A stretch of 64,000 nucleotides of DNA from Armatimonadota bacterium. Its GTDB lineage: Bacteria > Armatimonadota > DTGP01 > JAKQQT01. The notes beneath the pieces were generated by a model. That model was not told the origin of the DNA. It ran no database searches and worked only from the letters and a program-made list of their open reading frames with translations. The stretch spans positions 54,184-118,183 of the forward strand of contig DASXVS010000002.1 of NCBI GenBank assembly GCA_036504095.1, read 5' to 3'. Below are positions 33,934 through 43,161 of the stretch, one piece after another; the stretch's first letter is position 1, and every line of letters begins with the position of its first letter. Both the position numbers and the translations under genes were made by a program.

Positions 33934-34665
33934 ATGGAGAAGAAGCGAGGGTTCACACTGATCGAACTGCTGGTGGTGATCGCAATTATCGCAATCCTGG
34001 CCGCCATCTTGTTCCCAGTGTTTGCCAAGGCCCGCGAACGGGCTAAGCGGATGAATTGCGCCAGCAATCTTAAGCAGATCGGCATCGCCGTGAACATGTA
34101 CGCAACGGACAACGATGAGTTCGTCTACGCCCAGGTCTACAACAACTACTGGGGCGCCGGAGTCGGCACTTGCCCGGTGCCCGCCACGGGGTATCCTCAG
34201 CAATTCTGGGGCACCGTATACCTTCCGTATGTCAAGAGCGCGGAGATCTTCGCCTGCCCCGATGACGGGGCGAACGGCGAGCCCAAGGGATACCTTCAGA
34301 ACACGAAAAAGTGGTCCGTAACAGGCATGTCGGAAGCTGCCAAACAGAGCAGTTATGCATATGTGGGCCTGAACATCTGGGATAAAAGCCTGGATGGCGT
34401 GTCGGCAATCTCCACCGTCGCCAACAAACCCGGTCCGTACCGCCGAAAGATCTCCCATCAGCAGAACGCGGACATCAACATTTCGGGTATGAAACTGAAG
34501 GATGCCCTCTGGCTTGCCGCGGACAAGGACTTTATCGGCACCGGCGGCCGCCTGGCCACGACGCACGGTCGAGGCACGGACCCCAACAACGCGCTCACCG
34601 GCGTCAGCAGCAACAGCCTTTACCTGGACAGTTCCGTACACTGGTCCTCCGACTGGCTGCACTGA
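33934..34665 (+). CDS. DUF1559-like prepilin
   Basis: A 243-residue protein with short leader MEKKRG and helix [18 protein letters not shown], then [20 protein letters not shown]. The body includes [18 protein letters not shown]. The end [11 protein letters not shown] replaces the more usual LYxDGHVxW, so the DG signature is degenerate. The gene has its own -10 box and a terminator at 34689-34712, indicating a single-gene transcript. Exported pilus-like or pseudopilin role inferred. Confidence 0.85.
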   Translation: MEKKRGFTLIELLVVIAIIAILAAILFPVFAKARERAKRMNCASNLKQIGIAVNMYATDNDEFVYAQVYNNYWGAGVGTCPVPATGYPQQFWGTVYLPYVKSAEIFACPDDGANGEPKGYLQNTKKWSVTGMSEAAKQSSYAYVGLNIWDKSLDGVSAISTVANKPGPYRRKISHQQNADINISGMKLKDALWLAADKDFIGTGGRLATTHGRGTDPNNALTGVSSNSLYLDSSVHWSSDWLH

Positions 34666-34688
34666 TTCAAGCGGGAGTTCACGCCGAG

Positions 34689-34712
34689 GAGGCCGCCCGA
34701 TTGGGCGGCCTC
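34689..34712. terminator. Bidirectional terminator hairpin
   Basis: GAGGCCGCCC (34689-34698) pairs with GGGCGGCCTC (34703-34712) around a 4-nt loop. TCTGTTTG follows on the plus strand. It lies between convergent genes and shares its stem with 18101-18126 and 20791-20814. Confidence 0.75.
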
Positions 34713-34748
34713 TCTGTTTGCGGCGTTCGTATTCGAGGGGATTCGGGG

Positions 34749-35672
34749 CTATCCCAGAATCGCGGACACGCGGGTACAAAGAGCGTAGAGATCGGCAGGC
34801 GCCTCCTCCACTCCCGGTTGCGCGGCGAAGCCGGGCGCCGCTTGTGAAACGCTTCCCCCAACCAGCAGCACCGGCGCCGGACCCGCGAGGGCGGCCTTGG
34901 CCAGCCCGGCGGCAACAGCCTTCACGGCCGGGAGCCGGTCCTCGCCGGCTGCCGAAACGAGAACGACCTTCGATTCCAGTTGAATCGCGCTGTCCACGAT
35001 GCCATCCGCCGGTACATCGACGCCGAGGAACGCAACGTTGTATCCCTCAGCGGCGAGGAAATCCGCCGCCATCTGCGCCGCGATACCGTTGAACTCACCC
35101 TCGACGCACGCGATGACGACCTCGCAGTTCCCGGCCTTGCGCAAGGGAACGCGCAGCGAGCCGACGTGGCCCATCAGTCTCTCCACGAAATGGTTGATCG
35201 TGTGCTCCTGTGCAACGGAAATCTCGCCCGCGGCCCGCATGCCGGCGACCTTGACCAGAACCGGAGCAAAAACGCGCGTGTATAGATCCTGCCATGGGAG
35301 GCCCTCACCCAGAGCCCGGTCCACGCTGGACCGAACCGCTTGATGGTCACCCAACAGCACATTCTGCTCAAATGCTGGTCGAACCTCATCCAGTATCGCA
35401 GTGCGGTCTGCCTCCGTGAGCTCCTGGCTCACCGGCGACAGTAATAACGCCCGGACCAGGTCCGGACTGACGATTCGGTAGAATACCCGTCGCCCATCCC
35501 TCTGCGCAACGACAAGGCCCAACTCTCGCAGGCGGGCGAGATGATTGGACACATTTGGTTGAGACAGCTTCGTCTCAATCACGACATCTCCAACAGATCG
35601 TGGGCCACCCTCCAGCGCTCGCAAGACTGCGGCGCGGGATCCTCCCACCATTTTTTCAAGCGTTCGCTCCAA
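34749..35672 (-). CDS. ArsR-type regulator with B12-binding domain (degenerate ligand site)
   Basis: A 307-residue regulator. A winged-helix ArsR domain (residues 1-80: AVLRALEGGPRSVGDVVIET, LSQPNVSNHLARLRELGL) is fused to a B12-binding helical cap (about 95-180) and a B12 Rossmann domain (about 185-300). It resembles CarH-like cobalamin sensors but with ArsR in place of MerR. The cap keeps the EH pair (EISVAQEH) but has Arg where CarH has Trp. The D-x-H-x-x-G ligand motif reads EGEFNG, without His. TTG 35672 with GGGAG is preferred because upstream ATGs overlap the -10 box. Confidence 0.7.
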   Translation of the reverse strand: MERTLEKMVGGSRAAVLRALEGGPRSVGDVVIETKLSQPNVSNHLARLRELGLVVAQRDGRRVFYRIVSPDLVRALLLSPVSQELTEADRTAILDEVRPAFEQNVLLGDHQAVRSSVDRALGEGLPWQDLYTRVFAPVLVKVAGMRAAGEISVAQEHTINHFVERLMGHVGSLRVPLRKAGNCEVVIACVEGEFNGIAAQMAADFLAAEGYNVAFLGVDVPADGIVDSAIQLESKVVLVSAAGEDRLPAVKAVAAGLAKAALAGPAPVLLVGGSVSQAAPGFAAQPGVEEAPADLYALCTRVSAILG

Positions 35673-35745
35673 GACTTTACTCCCTGCATTCCGCGACGGG
35701 CGAAGCCCCATTGCTCCGCCGTGACACACGCGGCTTATCATTGGC

Positions 35746-35751
35746 ATTATA
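35746..35751 (-). promoter_or_regulatory. TATAAT -10 box for the ArsR-B12 gene
   Basis: Consensus TATAAT on the minus strand, with TTATTC 17 bases upstream as a poor -35. Two GGAATA-type half-sites (around 35758-35766 and 35779-35787, one a GGAATATTCC palindrome) sit in the -35 region and may be an operator. Confidence 0.5.
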
Positions 35752-35902
35752 TATCGTGGAATACCAATGAATAATAAGGAATATTCCGGGTTGCTGCCGG
35801 GTGTGAATCTTTTCTTGATTTCGCCGGGCCCGATGGCCGACCTTTTCTTTGACGAGACAACTCCGTCTTGAGGTCCATCGCTTCACGCCGCCTGTCTTGG
35901 CC

Positions 35903-35908
35903 TATAAT
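35903..35908 (+). promoter_or_regulatory. TATAAT -10 box for the small gene at 35994
   Basis: Consensus TATAAT 86 bases before the ATG. TTCACG 15 bases upstream is the only -35 candidate. Confidence 0.4.
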
Positions 35909-35993
35909 CCGATAGGCTGTGATATGGCCGGCATCGACCGCGAAATGGGACTAATCACACACGGCGCGAACACCTGGGAGAAAGGCAGAGCAC

Positions 35994-36230
35994 ATGATCT
36001 ACTTCAGCGCGTGGTACCGCAAAGAGACCGAAGGGGCTTCGCTGGACGCAAACTACCCCGACTGGGTCGTCTACGCCATCGACGAACCCGAAGCCCGGGA
36101 GAAGGTGCTCGAATGCGTGGGCCGGACGGAACCCGAACGCGGATTCAGCGTATTTCTGCAGCCGATTGAGGATGAAGACGCGGGGACCATCGCGTTTGCC
36201 ACCGCGCGGCAAAGCGGGCAGGCTCTCTAG
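35994..36230 (+). CDS. Small hypothetical protein
   Basis: A 78-residue soluble protein, MIYFSAWYRKETEGASLDAN..., rich in acidic residues with no signal peptide or transmembrane helix. GGGAGAAAGGCAGAGCAC precedes the ATG. The upstream TATAAT supports expression. No family recognised. Confidence 0.5.
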   Translation: MIYFSAWYRKETEGASLDANYPDWVVYAIDEPEAREKVLECVGRTEPERGFSVFLQPIEDEDAGTIAFATARQSGQAL

Positions 36231-36338
36231 CCGAGGCGCGCGGGGCCTCCGCGGCGCCGCCGATTTCATCGTGGTGACTTTGCCGGATCACAACGCGCCC
36301 TCCGGGGTGTCTGTACCATCCGCCCGGGAAGGCTCGGG

Positions 36339-38276
36339 ATGGTAGTCGCACTCCGACGCTGGCTTATCGGGCGCCCTATCGCCAGTGAGCGAGCGGGTGA
36401 AGAACGCCTCGGCAAGCTGCTTGCCCTGCCGATTTTCGCCTCCGATGCTCTCTCTTCGGTGGCCTACGCCACCGGCGAGATTATGGCGGCGCTCCTCCTG
36501 GCCGGTTCGAACAAGCTGTTCCTGACCTTCCCCATCAGCCTGGCCATCGTGGCTCTCCTCGCGATCGTGGCGACGTCCTACCGCCAAACCATCATCGCGT
36601 ACCCCGGTGGAGGCGGCGCTTACATCGTTGCGCGCGACAACCTCGGCATCGTGGTCGCCCAGGTGGCAGGCGCGGCGCTGATGATCGACTACATCCTCAC
36701 CGTGGCCGTGTCCGTATCCTCCGGAGTTGCCGCCATCGACTCGCTGTTCTTCGTCAAGTACGGCACCCACGTTAACGTGGTCATGGTATGTCTCGCCACG
36801 GTCGCTTTAGTGACAGTCATCAACCTGCGCGGCGTTCGGGAAAGCGGCGTTATCTTCGCGTTTCCAACGTATGCCTTCATCGCGATCGCGGTCATCTTGA
36901 TCGGCACCGGGCTTTGGCAGTATTTCGGGCACACCCTCCAGGAGGCCCACCCCCAGGCGGCGTTCGCCGCAGCCCGGGTTGAAGGGCACGCAGACGAGAG
37001 AGTGAAGGACATGGGATTGTTTTTACTCCTCCATGCCTTCGCCTCAGGGTGTGCGGCTATGACCGGCGTGGAGGCAATATCCAACGGTGTGACCGCGTTC
37101 AAGGAACCGGCCGCCCGCAACGCCGCCAAGACCATGATCTGGATGGCCTCTATCCTCGCTTCGATTTTTCTGGGTCTGACTTTCCTTGCCGTGCACTGCA
37201 ACGTTCTTCCGGAAGCGGCCATTGGATTCGGTAAGGAAACCACGATGTCGCAGATGGGGCGCACCATCCTCGGCACCGGCCCCCTTTACTGGTGGCTGCA
37301 GGTCGCCACCGCCCTGATCCTGGTGCTGGCCGCCAACACCAGTTTCGCCGGCTTCCCCCGTCTCGCCGCACTCATCGCAAGGGACAACTTTCTGCCGAAG
37401 CAATTGAGCAGCGTGGGCGATCGGTTGGTTTACGACCGCGGTATCATCAGCCTGGCGGTCCTTTCAGGCACGCTCATCTGGTGGCGCCGGGCCGATGTCC
37501 ATCTCTTGATTCCTCTGTACGCCGTGGGCGTGTTCCTTTCCTTCACTATCTCCCAGACGGGCATGGTGCTTCGCTGGCGCCGTCTGCGTTCACCCGGTTG
37601 GCGCACGAAGGCATTTGTGAATGGCCTCGGCGCTGTCGCCACACTGATCGTGCTGAGTGTGATCGCGTACGTGAAGTTCCTGAGCGGCGCCTGGCTGGTT
37701 GTCCTCCTGATTCCGGTGCTGGTGCTGCTGTTCTTGCGAATACACGCCCACTACACGTCCGTCAAACAGCAATTGGCAGTTCTGCCGGCGTCGAGGTCTC
37801 TCAACAAGCCTCCTCCAAAGCACGTCGTTCTGGTGCTCGTGCCAGGCGTAACCAGGGGCGCCATTGAAGCCATTGACTACGCCCGCTCTCTGGCCGGCGA
37901 TTGCCGCGCCATCCATATCGAAACGAACCCGGAGAATACACCCGCCTTCCGCGATGCCTGGCTGGAGAACTGCCCCGACGTGCCGTTGGTCATCCTGGAA
38001 GCGCCGTTTAGGACGGTCGTCGAGCCGCTCACCGCATACCTTGACGAGGTTCAACGCGAGACACCCAACACGCGGGTAACGGTCGTGGTTCCGGAGTTTG
38101 TCGCGCCGCGCTGGTGGCAGAACCTCCTTCATGGTCACACGGGTCTCGTCATCAAGCTGGCTATGCTCAACCGCAAAAACGTTGTCCTCACAAATGTCCG
38201 GTACCACCTGGAAGACGAGAAGGTCTCGCTGCAGGATATGCTGGACATGGATCACGACTATGTGGAGCATATGTGA
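36339..38276 (+). CDS. KimA-type potassium transporter (APC superfamily), first of three
   Basis: A 645-residue transporter closely resembling Bacillus KimA/YdaO. The N-terminal LIGRPI and ALPIFASDALSSVAYATGEI block, the SYRQTIIAYPGGGGAYIVAR segment, and GCAAMTGVEAISNGV are family hallmarks. About 12 transmembrane helices end near residue 470. A cytoplasmic alpha/beta (USP-like) domain follows (HVVLVLVPGVTRGAIEAIDY). KimA is a high-affinity K+/H+ importer inhibited by c-di-AMP. No c-di-AMP riboswitch was found upstream. It has no copy of the hairpin leader shared by the two following paralogues. Confidence 0.85.
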   Translation: MVVALRRWLIGRPIASERAGEERLGKLLALPIFASDALSSVAYATGEIMAALLLAGSNKLFLTFPISLAIVALLAIVATSYRQTIIAYPGGGGAYIVARDNLGIVVAQVAGAALMIDYILTVAVSVSSGVAAIDSLFFVKYGTHVNVVMVCLATVALVTVINLRGVRESGVIFAFPTYAFIAIAVILIGTGLWQYFGHTLQEAHPQAAFAAARVEGHADERVKDMGLFLLLHAFASGCAAMTGVEAISNGVTAFKEPAARNAAKTMIWMASILASIFLGLTFLAVHCNVLPEAAIGFGKETTMSQMGRTILGTGPLYWWLQVATALILVLAANTSFAGFPRLAALIARDNFLPKQLSSVGDRLVYDRGIISLAVLSGTLIWWRRADVHLLIPLYAVGVFLSFTISQTGMVLRWRRLRSPGWRTKAFVNGLGAVATLIVLSVIAYVKFLSGAWLVVLLIPVLVLLFLRIHAHYTSVKQQLAVLPASRSLNKPPPKHVVLVLVPGVTRGAIEAIDYARSLAGDCRAIHIETNPENTPAFRDAWLENCPDVPLVILEAPFRTVVEPLTAYLDEVQRETPNTRVTVVVPEFVAPRWWQNLLHGHTGLVIKLAMLNRKNVVLTNVRYHLEDEKVSLQDMLDMDHDYVEHM

Positions 38277-38357
38277 GGGTTCAGGTGTCGCTGATCGGAA
38301 TGTGTCGTTATATCCTCCCAACCAGCCCCGCGACCCGGCGCCCGCACGCGGTTTGTC

Positions 38358-38386
38358 TTGCTTTTCGCATACTGCGCAGGCATTAT
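38358..38386 (+). promoter_or_regulatory. Promoter of the second KimA paralogue
   Basis: -35 TTGCTT (38358-38363) and -10 CATTAT (38381-38386) with 17-bp spacing. The same TTGCTT with 17-bp spacing recurs at 40508-40536. Confidence 0.55.
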
Positions 38387-38428
38387 AAGTAGGTTGGATG
38401 CTTGATAGTGATGTATAGCTGGTGAGGC

Positions 38429-38455
38429 CCACGACACCTCGCAGCGGTGGAGTGG
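38429..38455 (+). promoter_or_regulatory. RBS-sequestering hairpin before KimA paralogue 2
   Basis: CCAC-GA-CACC pairs with GGTG-GA-GTGG around a 7-nt loop, giving a stem with tandem G-A pairs. The GGAG ribosome binding site lies in its 3' arm eight bases before the ATG. The sequence is conserved before paralogue 3 (40575-40601), with one mismatch. Confidence 0.5.
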
Positions 38456-38460
38456 TTGGC

Positions 38461-40431
38461 ATGATAATACCTTTGCGGCGCCTGATCGTTGGAAAGCCGC
38501 TGGAGAGCGCGCGGGCGGCGCACGAGAAAATACCGCCGATCCTGGCACTGCCGGTGTTCGCCTCGGACGCACTCTCGTCGGTGGCTTACGCAACCGGCGA
38601 GATCATGGCTGCCCTGCTGGTGGCCGGCCCGGCCTTGCTTCACCTCACGATCTGGATCAGCCTCGCGATCGTGGTCCTGCTCGCTATTGTGGCCACGTCC
38701 TATCGCCAGACGGTGCTGGCGTACCCCGGAGGGGGCGGCGCATACATCGTAGCGCGCGATAACCTCGGAGTCGTTCAGGCTCAGGTAGCCGGCGCCGCTT
38801 TGCTGGTGGACTACATCCTCACCGTCGCCGTCTCGATTTCATCCGGTGTCGCAGCCATCGAATCCCTGCTAAAGACGCAGTACGGATTTGAGGTGGCGGT
38901 TGTGCCGGCGTGTCTCGCATGCGTCGCTATCGTAACGCTGGTGAACCTCCGCGGCGTCAAGGAGAGCGCCAAGGCGTTTGCGCTGCCAACGTACGCATTC
39001 ATCACCATCGTCTACATCCTGTGCGCCATCGGGCTGTATCACTTCTTCCACGGGACGCTGGGAGTTGCGCATGCGGGGAATGTGTTCGATGCGGCCCTGC
39101 CGGGCAGGGAAGGCCATTTCGACCAACCGGAGGCCCTGCAGGGGGTGGGGTTGTTCCTCATCCTCCACGCATTCGCCTCCGGATGTACGGCCCTCACGGG
39201 CGTCGAGGCAATCTCGAACGGCGTGACGGCATTCAAGCAGCCTGCTGCGCGAAACGCCGCCAAGACGATGACCTGGATGGCCGCCATCCTCGGCTCCATG
39301 TTCCTCGGGCTATCCTTCCTCGCAGTGCACGTGAACGCCCTGCCCGAGACCGTCGTGCCCACCGCGCTGAACAACGGCGGCGAAACGGTGCTGTCCCAGG
39401 TGGGCCGCGCCGTGCTGGGCGGCGGGCCGGTCGCAGACTTCCTCTACTTCTGGCTGCAGATTTCCACGGCGCTTATCCTGGTCCTCGCCGCCAACACCAG
39501 TTTCGCCGATTTCCCGCGCCTCAGCGCGCTGCAGGCGCACGACGGCTTCCTCCCGAAACAGCTCACGAACGTGGGAGACCGTCTCGTTTTCGATCGGGGA
39601 ATCCTGACGCTTGGCATGTTCGCTTGCGCCCTCATCTGGAAGTTCCACGGGGACGTGCACAACCTGATCCCCCTCTATGCGGTTGGCGTCTTCCTGTCTT
39701 TCACCCTCTCCCAGGCCGGGATGGTCAAGCGATGGTTCCGACTGAAATCGCCGGGCTGGCACCTCAAAGCGGCCGTGAATGGCCTGGGCGCCATCGTGAC
39801 CAGTGTGGTATTGCTGGTGTTCGGCGTCGTGAAATTCGCGGGCGGAGCGTGGATCGTCATTGTCTTGATACCCACGCTTGTGCTGATCTTCTTCCGCATC
39901 CACGCCCATTACGCGTCGGTAGACAGGGAAATGGCCGAGATCCTGCCGGACCTCGATGAATCGGCGCCACCCCAGCACGCCGTTCTCGTCCTCGTGCCGG
40001 GACCGACCCGAGGCGCCCTGCAAGCGGTGAACTATGCCCGCTCGCTGGCCGGAGACTGCCGCGGCATCCACATTGAACTCCACCCGGAGAGCACGCCGCA
40101 CCTGCGCGACGTGTGGCTGAGCCATTGCGGATCGGTTCCGCTGGTGATCCTCGAAGCACCGTACCGCGACGTCGTCAGCCCGCTGATGGCTTATCTGGAC
40201 GAAGTCCAGAAGGAGACGCCGCGAACACAAATCACCGTGGTCATCCCCGAATTCGTCTCGACCAGGTGGTGGCAGAACCTGCTGCACGGCCACACAGGGC
40301 TCGTCCTCAAGTTCGCGATGCTGGGACGGCAGAACGTCGTCGTCACGAACGTGCGCTACCACCTGAAAGACGAAAGGGTATCTCTGCGGGACATGTTTGA
40401 CGTGGGCGACGAGTACGCGGGCCATATGTGA
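38461..40431 (+). CDS. KimA-type potassium transporter, second of three
   Basis: A 656-residue paralogue of the preceding transporter, with MIIPLRRLIVGKPLESARAA, PVFASDALSSVAYATGE, SYRQTVLAYPGGGGAYIVAR and GCTALTGVEAISNGV. The C-terminal domain begins HAVLVLVPGPTRGALQAVNY. Compared with paralogue 1 it has an extra loop near residues 190-240. ATG 38461 follows GGTGGAG in a hairpin. It has its own promoter, so the cluster is not simply one operon. Confidence 0.87.
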   Translation: MIIPLRRLIVGKPLESARAAHEKIPPILALPVFASDALSSVAYATGEIMAALLVAGPALLHLTIWISLAIVVLLAIVATSYRQTVLAYPGGGGAYIVARDNLGVVQAQVAGAALLVDYILTVAVSISSGVAAIESLLKTQYGFEVAVVPACLACVAIVTLVNLRGVKESAKAFALPTYAFITIVYILCAIGLYHFFHGTLGVAHAGNVFDAALPGREGHFDQPEALQGVGLFLILHAFASGCTALTGVEAISNGVTAFKQPAARNAAKTMTWMAAILGSMFLGLSFLAVHVNALPETVVPTALNNGGETVLSQVGRAVLGGGPVADFLYFWLQISTALILVLAANTSFADFPRLSALQAHDGFLPKQLTNVGDRLVFDRGILTLGMFACALIWKFHGDVHNLIPLYAVGVFLSFTLSQAGMVKRWFRLKSPGWHLKAAVNGLGAIVTSVVLLVFGVVKFAGGAWIVIVLIPTLVLIFFRIHAHYASVDREMAEILPDLDESAPPQHAVLVLVPGPTRGALQAVNYARSLAGDCRGIHIELHPESTPHLRDVWLSHCGSVPLVILEAPYRDVVSPLMAYLDEVQKETPRTQITVVIPEFVSTRWWQNLLHGHTGLVLKFAMLGRQNVVVTNVRYHLKDERVSLRDMFDVGDEYAGHM

Positions 40432-40507
40432 GCCGTGAACCGCGGAGCCTGATCGCCACCGAACGGCATCCCATGCCAGGCGCCTGCAAACCCCATACCG
40501 CACCCGC

Positions 40508-40536
40508 TTGCTTTTATGTTGGTTCGCGAGTAGGAT
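40508..40536 (+). promoter_or_regulatory. Promoter of the third KimA paralogue
   Basis: -35 TTGCTT (40508-40513) and -10 TAGGAT (40531-40536) with 17-bp spacing. Confidence 0.55.
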
Positions 40537-40574
40537 GGGTTGGTTGACTCAAATTGGGGGGTTGCTGACGAGGT

Positions 40575-40601
40575 CCACGACACTTCGCAGCGGCGGAGTG
40601 G
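40575..40601 (+). promoter_or_regulatory. RBS-sequestering hairpin before KimA paralogue 3
   Basis: The counterpart of 38429-38455: CCAC-GA-CACT with GGCG-GA-GTGG, one A-C mismatch. GGAG in the 3' arm lies just before the ATG at 40607. Confidence 0.45.
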
Positions 40602-40606
40602 TACGA

Positions 40607-42577
40607 ATGATGATACCTTTGCGGCGCCTTATCGTAGGGCGTCCGCTGGAAAGCGCCCGGGCAGCGCACGAAAAACTGCCCCCTTTGCTGGCGCTGCCGG
40701 TTTTCGCATCGGATGCGCTGTCTTCCGTGGCCTACGCCACGGGCGAGATCATGGCGGCACTGCTCCTTGCCGGCCCTCTGTACCTCCACATCACCATCCC
40801 GATCAGCGTCGCCATCGTGGTGCTCCTCGCGATCGTCGCTACTTCGTACCGGCAGACGGTGATGGCTTACCCCGGCGGCGGGGGCGCGTATATCGTGGCG
40901 CGCGACAACCTGGGAGTGGTTGCGGCGCAGACGGCGGGCGCCGCGCTGCTGATTGACTACATCCTCACGGTCGCGGTCTCGGTTTCCTCGGGTGTCGCGG
41001 CGATTGAGTCACTGCTGAAGACCCAACACCAGATAGCGGTGCCCGTGGTGCCGATCTGTCTCGCTTGCGTGGCGCTCATCACGATGGTGAACCTGCGAGG
41101 CGTGAAGGAGAGCGGCAAGGCGTTCGCCCTGCCCACGTACGCCTTCATCGTCATCGTGTACGTTCTGTGCGGACTGGGGCTGTACCAATACGCCCATGGG
41201 TCGCTGGCGCTTGCCCATTCGCCGGAGGTTTTCCGCAGCGCACTGCCTGCGCTCGACCGGAACCCAACCCAGGCGGCCGATTTCAAGATGCTGGGTCTTT
41301 TCCTCATCCTGCACGCCTTCGCCTCGGGGTGTACGGCGCTCACCGGCGTGGAGGCGATCTCGAACGGCGTGACGGCGTTCAAGCACCCCGCCGCCCCGAA
41401 TGCCGCGAAGACCATGGTCTGGATGGCAGTCATCCTCGGTTCGATGTTCCTCGGCCTTTCCTTCCTCGCGGTCCATGTGAACGCCCTGCCCGAAACCGTC
41501 GTCCCCACGGCGGCGAACAACGGCGGCGAAACGGTGCTGTCCCAGGTGGGCCGCGCCGTGCTGGGGCCAGGGCACTTGGCGCACATCCTGTACTACTGGC
41601 TGCAGATTGCCACCGCCCTGATTCTCGTGCTGGCGGCGAATACCAGTTTCGCCGACTTCCCCCGTCTGGGCGCGCTTCACGCGAACGATGGCTTCCTGCC
41701 GAAGCAGTTGACCAACGTGGGAGACCGCCTGGTCTTTGACCGGGGCATCATCACCCTGGGTGTGCTTGCCTGCATCCTCATCGCTCACTTTCGCGGCGAC
41801 GTACACAACCTGATCCCGCTGTACGCGGTGGGAGTATTCCTGTCGTTCACGCTCTCGCAGGCCGGCATGGTGAAGCGGTGGTTCCGACTTCGGTCCCCCG
41901 GGTGGCGGTGGAAGGCCATGGTAAACGGCCTCGGCGCGATCGTGACGTTCGTCGTGCTCCTGGTGTTTGGCGTGGTCAAGTTCGCGAGCGGCGCGTGGAT
42001 CGTCGTTCTCCTGATCCCCATTTTGGTGGTGATATTCTTCCGGATCCACGCCCACTACGACTCCGTTGACCGGCAGATGGTGGTCATTCCGTCCGATCTG
42101 GAGGACACCACGCCGCCACAGCACGCGGTTCTGGTGCTTGTGCCAGGCGCCACACGGAGCGCTTTGCAGGCCGTCAAGTATGCCCGGTCTGTGGCGGGAG
42201 AATGCCGGGCAATCCACGTTGAGGTCCACCCGGAAAAAACGCCGAATCTCCGGAACTTCTGGATGAAACTGGGCGGTCAGGTGCCCCTCGTTATCCTCGA
42301 GTCGCCGTTCCGGGACGTGGTAGGACCCTTGATGGCGTATCTTGACGAAGTGCAAACGGAAACGCCAAACACGCAGATCACGGTCGTCATCCCGGAATTC
42401 GCAGCAGCCAGATGGTGGCAGAACCTGCTGCACGGACACACCGGCCTCGTGTTGAAATTCGCGTTACTGCGCCGAAAGAACGTCATCGTGACGAACGTAC
42501 GCTATGAACTCGAAAACGAAAGCGTCGCGTTCCGCGAAATGTTCGACATCCACGAGGACTACGCCGGGCATCTGTGA
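40607..42577 (+). CDS. KimA-type potassium transporter, third of three
   Basis: A 656-residue paralogue most similar to the second copy (MMIPLRRLIVGRPLESARAA; NNGGETVLSQVGRAVLG shared). It has the same membrane core and C-terminal cytoplasmic domain. ATG 40607 is chosen. The TTG at 40508 that would extend the frame lies in the -35 box. Three copies in tandem suggest gene-dosage or specialised affinity; the ions transported are inferred from KimA. Confidence 0.87.
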   Translation: MMIPLRRLIVGRPLESARAAHEKLPPLLALPVFASDALSSVAYATGEIMAALLLAGPLYLHITIPISVAIVVLLAIVATSYRQTVMAYPGGGGAYIVARDNLGVVAAQTAGAALLIDYILTVAVSVSSGVAAIESLLKTQHQIAVPVVPICLACVALITMVNLRGVKESGKAFALPTYAFIVIVYVLCGLGLYQYAHGSLALAHSPEVFRSALPALDRNPTQAADFKMLGLFLILHAFASGCTALTGVEAISNGVTAFKHPAAPNAAKTMVWMAVILGSMFLGLSFLAVHVNALPETVVPTAANNGGETVLSQVGRAVLGPGHLAHILYYWLQIATALILVLAANTSFADFPRLGALHANDGFLPKQLTNVGDRLVFDRGIITLGVLACILIAHFRGDVHNLIPLYAVGVFLSFTLSQAGMVKRWFRLRSPGWRWKAMVNGLGAIVTFVVLLVFGVVKFASGAWIVVLLIPILVVIFFRIHAHYDSVDRQMVVIPSDLEDTTPPQHAVLVLVPGATRSALQAVKYARSVAGECRAIHVEVHPEKTPNLRNFWMKLGGQVPLVILESPFRDVVGPLMAYLDEVQTETPNTQITVVIPEFAAARWWQNLLHGHTGLVLKFALLRRKNVIVTNVRYELENESVAFREMFDIHEDYAGHL

Positions 42578-42602
42578 TGGCTGAGGGAGTGGGGCTGACG
42601 GC

Positions 42603-43094
42603 TCAGCCCTGCCCCCGCAACCCTTCCTCTTCGAATGCCGTTTCTTCGTCGTTCAACACCCAGCACGTCGTATGGCCCGGGGTTCCTTGCTCCACCGACA
42701 TGATCACATAGGAGTAGCCCGGGAGGGTCTGCTGGGCGAAATGGAGGTCCGTCACGGACGGGCGCGCGGGGTGATCGGGGTGGGTATGGTAGAAACCGAT
42801 GATGTCGATGCCCTCTGCGCGGCACTGCGCATCGATCGCCCGCATCTCATCGCCGGTCATGAAGAAGCGGTTCTGGCTTGACCCCTCGACTTCCAGGTCT
42901 TCGCGAAGGGCCTCCAGCGCCGCGCCGCCCGACTGCTCCGCAAGCCGGAACTGGTTGGCGCCTCGAAACAGGCGCGTAACGGTCTTCTCCCCGCGCGTAT
43001 AAGTACCGGCCATCACGCCAACGACCTCGTGCGGATAGCCTGCCGCCCCGTGCGCACGCATCTCGGACATCAGGTTGTTTGGAACAGTAAGCAT
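42603..43094 (-). CDS. M67-family JAMM metallopeptidase (Mec-like)
   Basis: A 163-residue JAMM protease. The zinc motif is GFYHTHPDHPARPSVTD (H-x-H-x7-S-x2-D), with the catalytic Glu from the N-terminal YPHEVVGVM segment. Mec-type enzymes free cysteine from a cysteine-charged sulfur-carrier protein (CysO). The adjacent cysteine synthase supports this role; a CysO gene is not in the window. Last gene of the isc-cysteine cluster. Confidence 0.8.
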   Translation of the reverse strand: MLTVPNNLMSEMRAHGAAGYPHEVVGVMAGTYTRGEKTVTRLFRGANQFRLAEQSGGAALEALREDLEVEGSSQNRFFMTGDEMRAIDAQCRAEGIDIIGFYHTHPDHPARPSVTDLHFAQQTLPGYSYVIMSVEQGTPGHTTCWVLNDEETAFEEEGLRGQG

Positions 43095-43096
43095 AG

Positions 43097-43150
43097 GACG
43101 AATGGAAATGGGTTCCTCATTTCCTCATTTTCCCCATTTCCCGATTTACC
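43097..43150. repeat. Stem-loop element with GGAAATGGG / CCCATTTCC arms
   Basis: A short stem of about 9-11 bp with internal TTCCTCATTTCCTCATTTT repeats. It lies between the cysteine synthase and M67 genes, and uses the same units as 2491-2579. Confidence 0.6.
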
Positions 43151-43161
43151 GTCTGCATCTC

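Noticed and set aside
36231..36338. Possible c-di-AMP (ydaO) riboswitch before the first KimA gene
   Set aside because: The short GC-rich gap shows none of the conserved blocks; nor do the gaps before copies 2 and 3.
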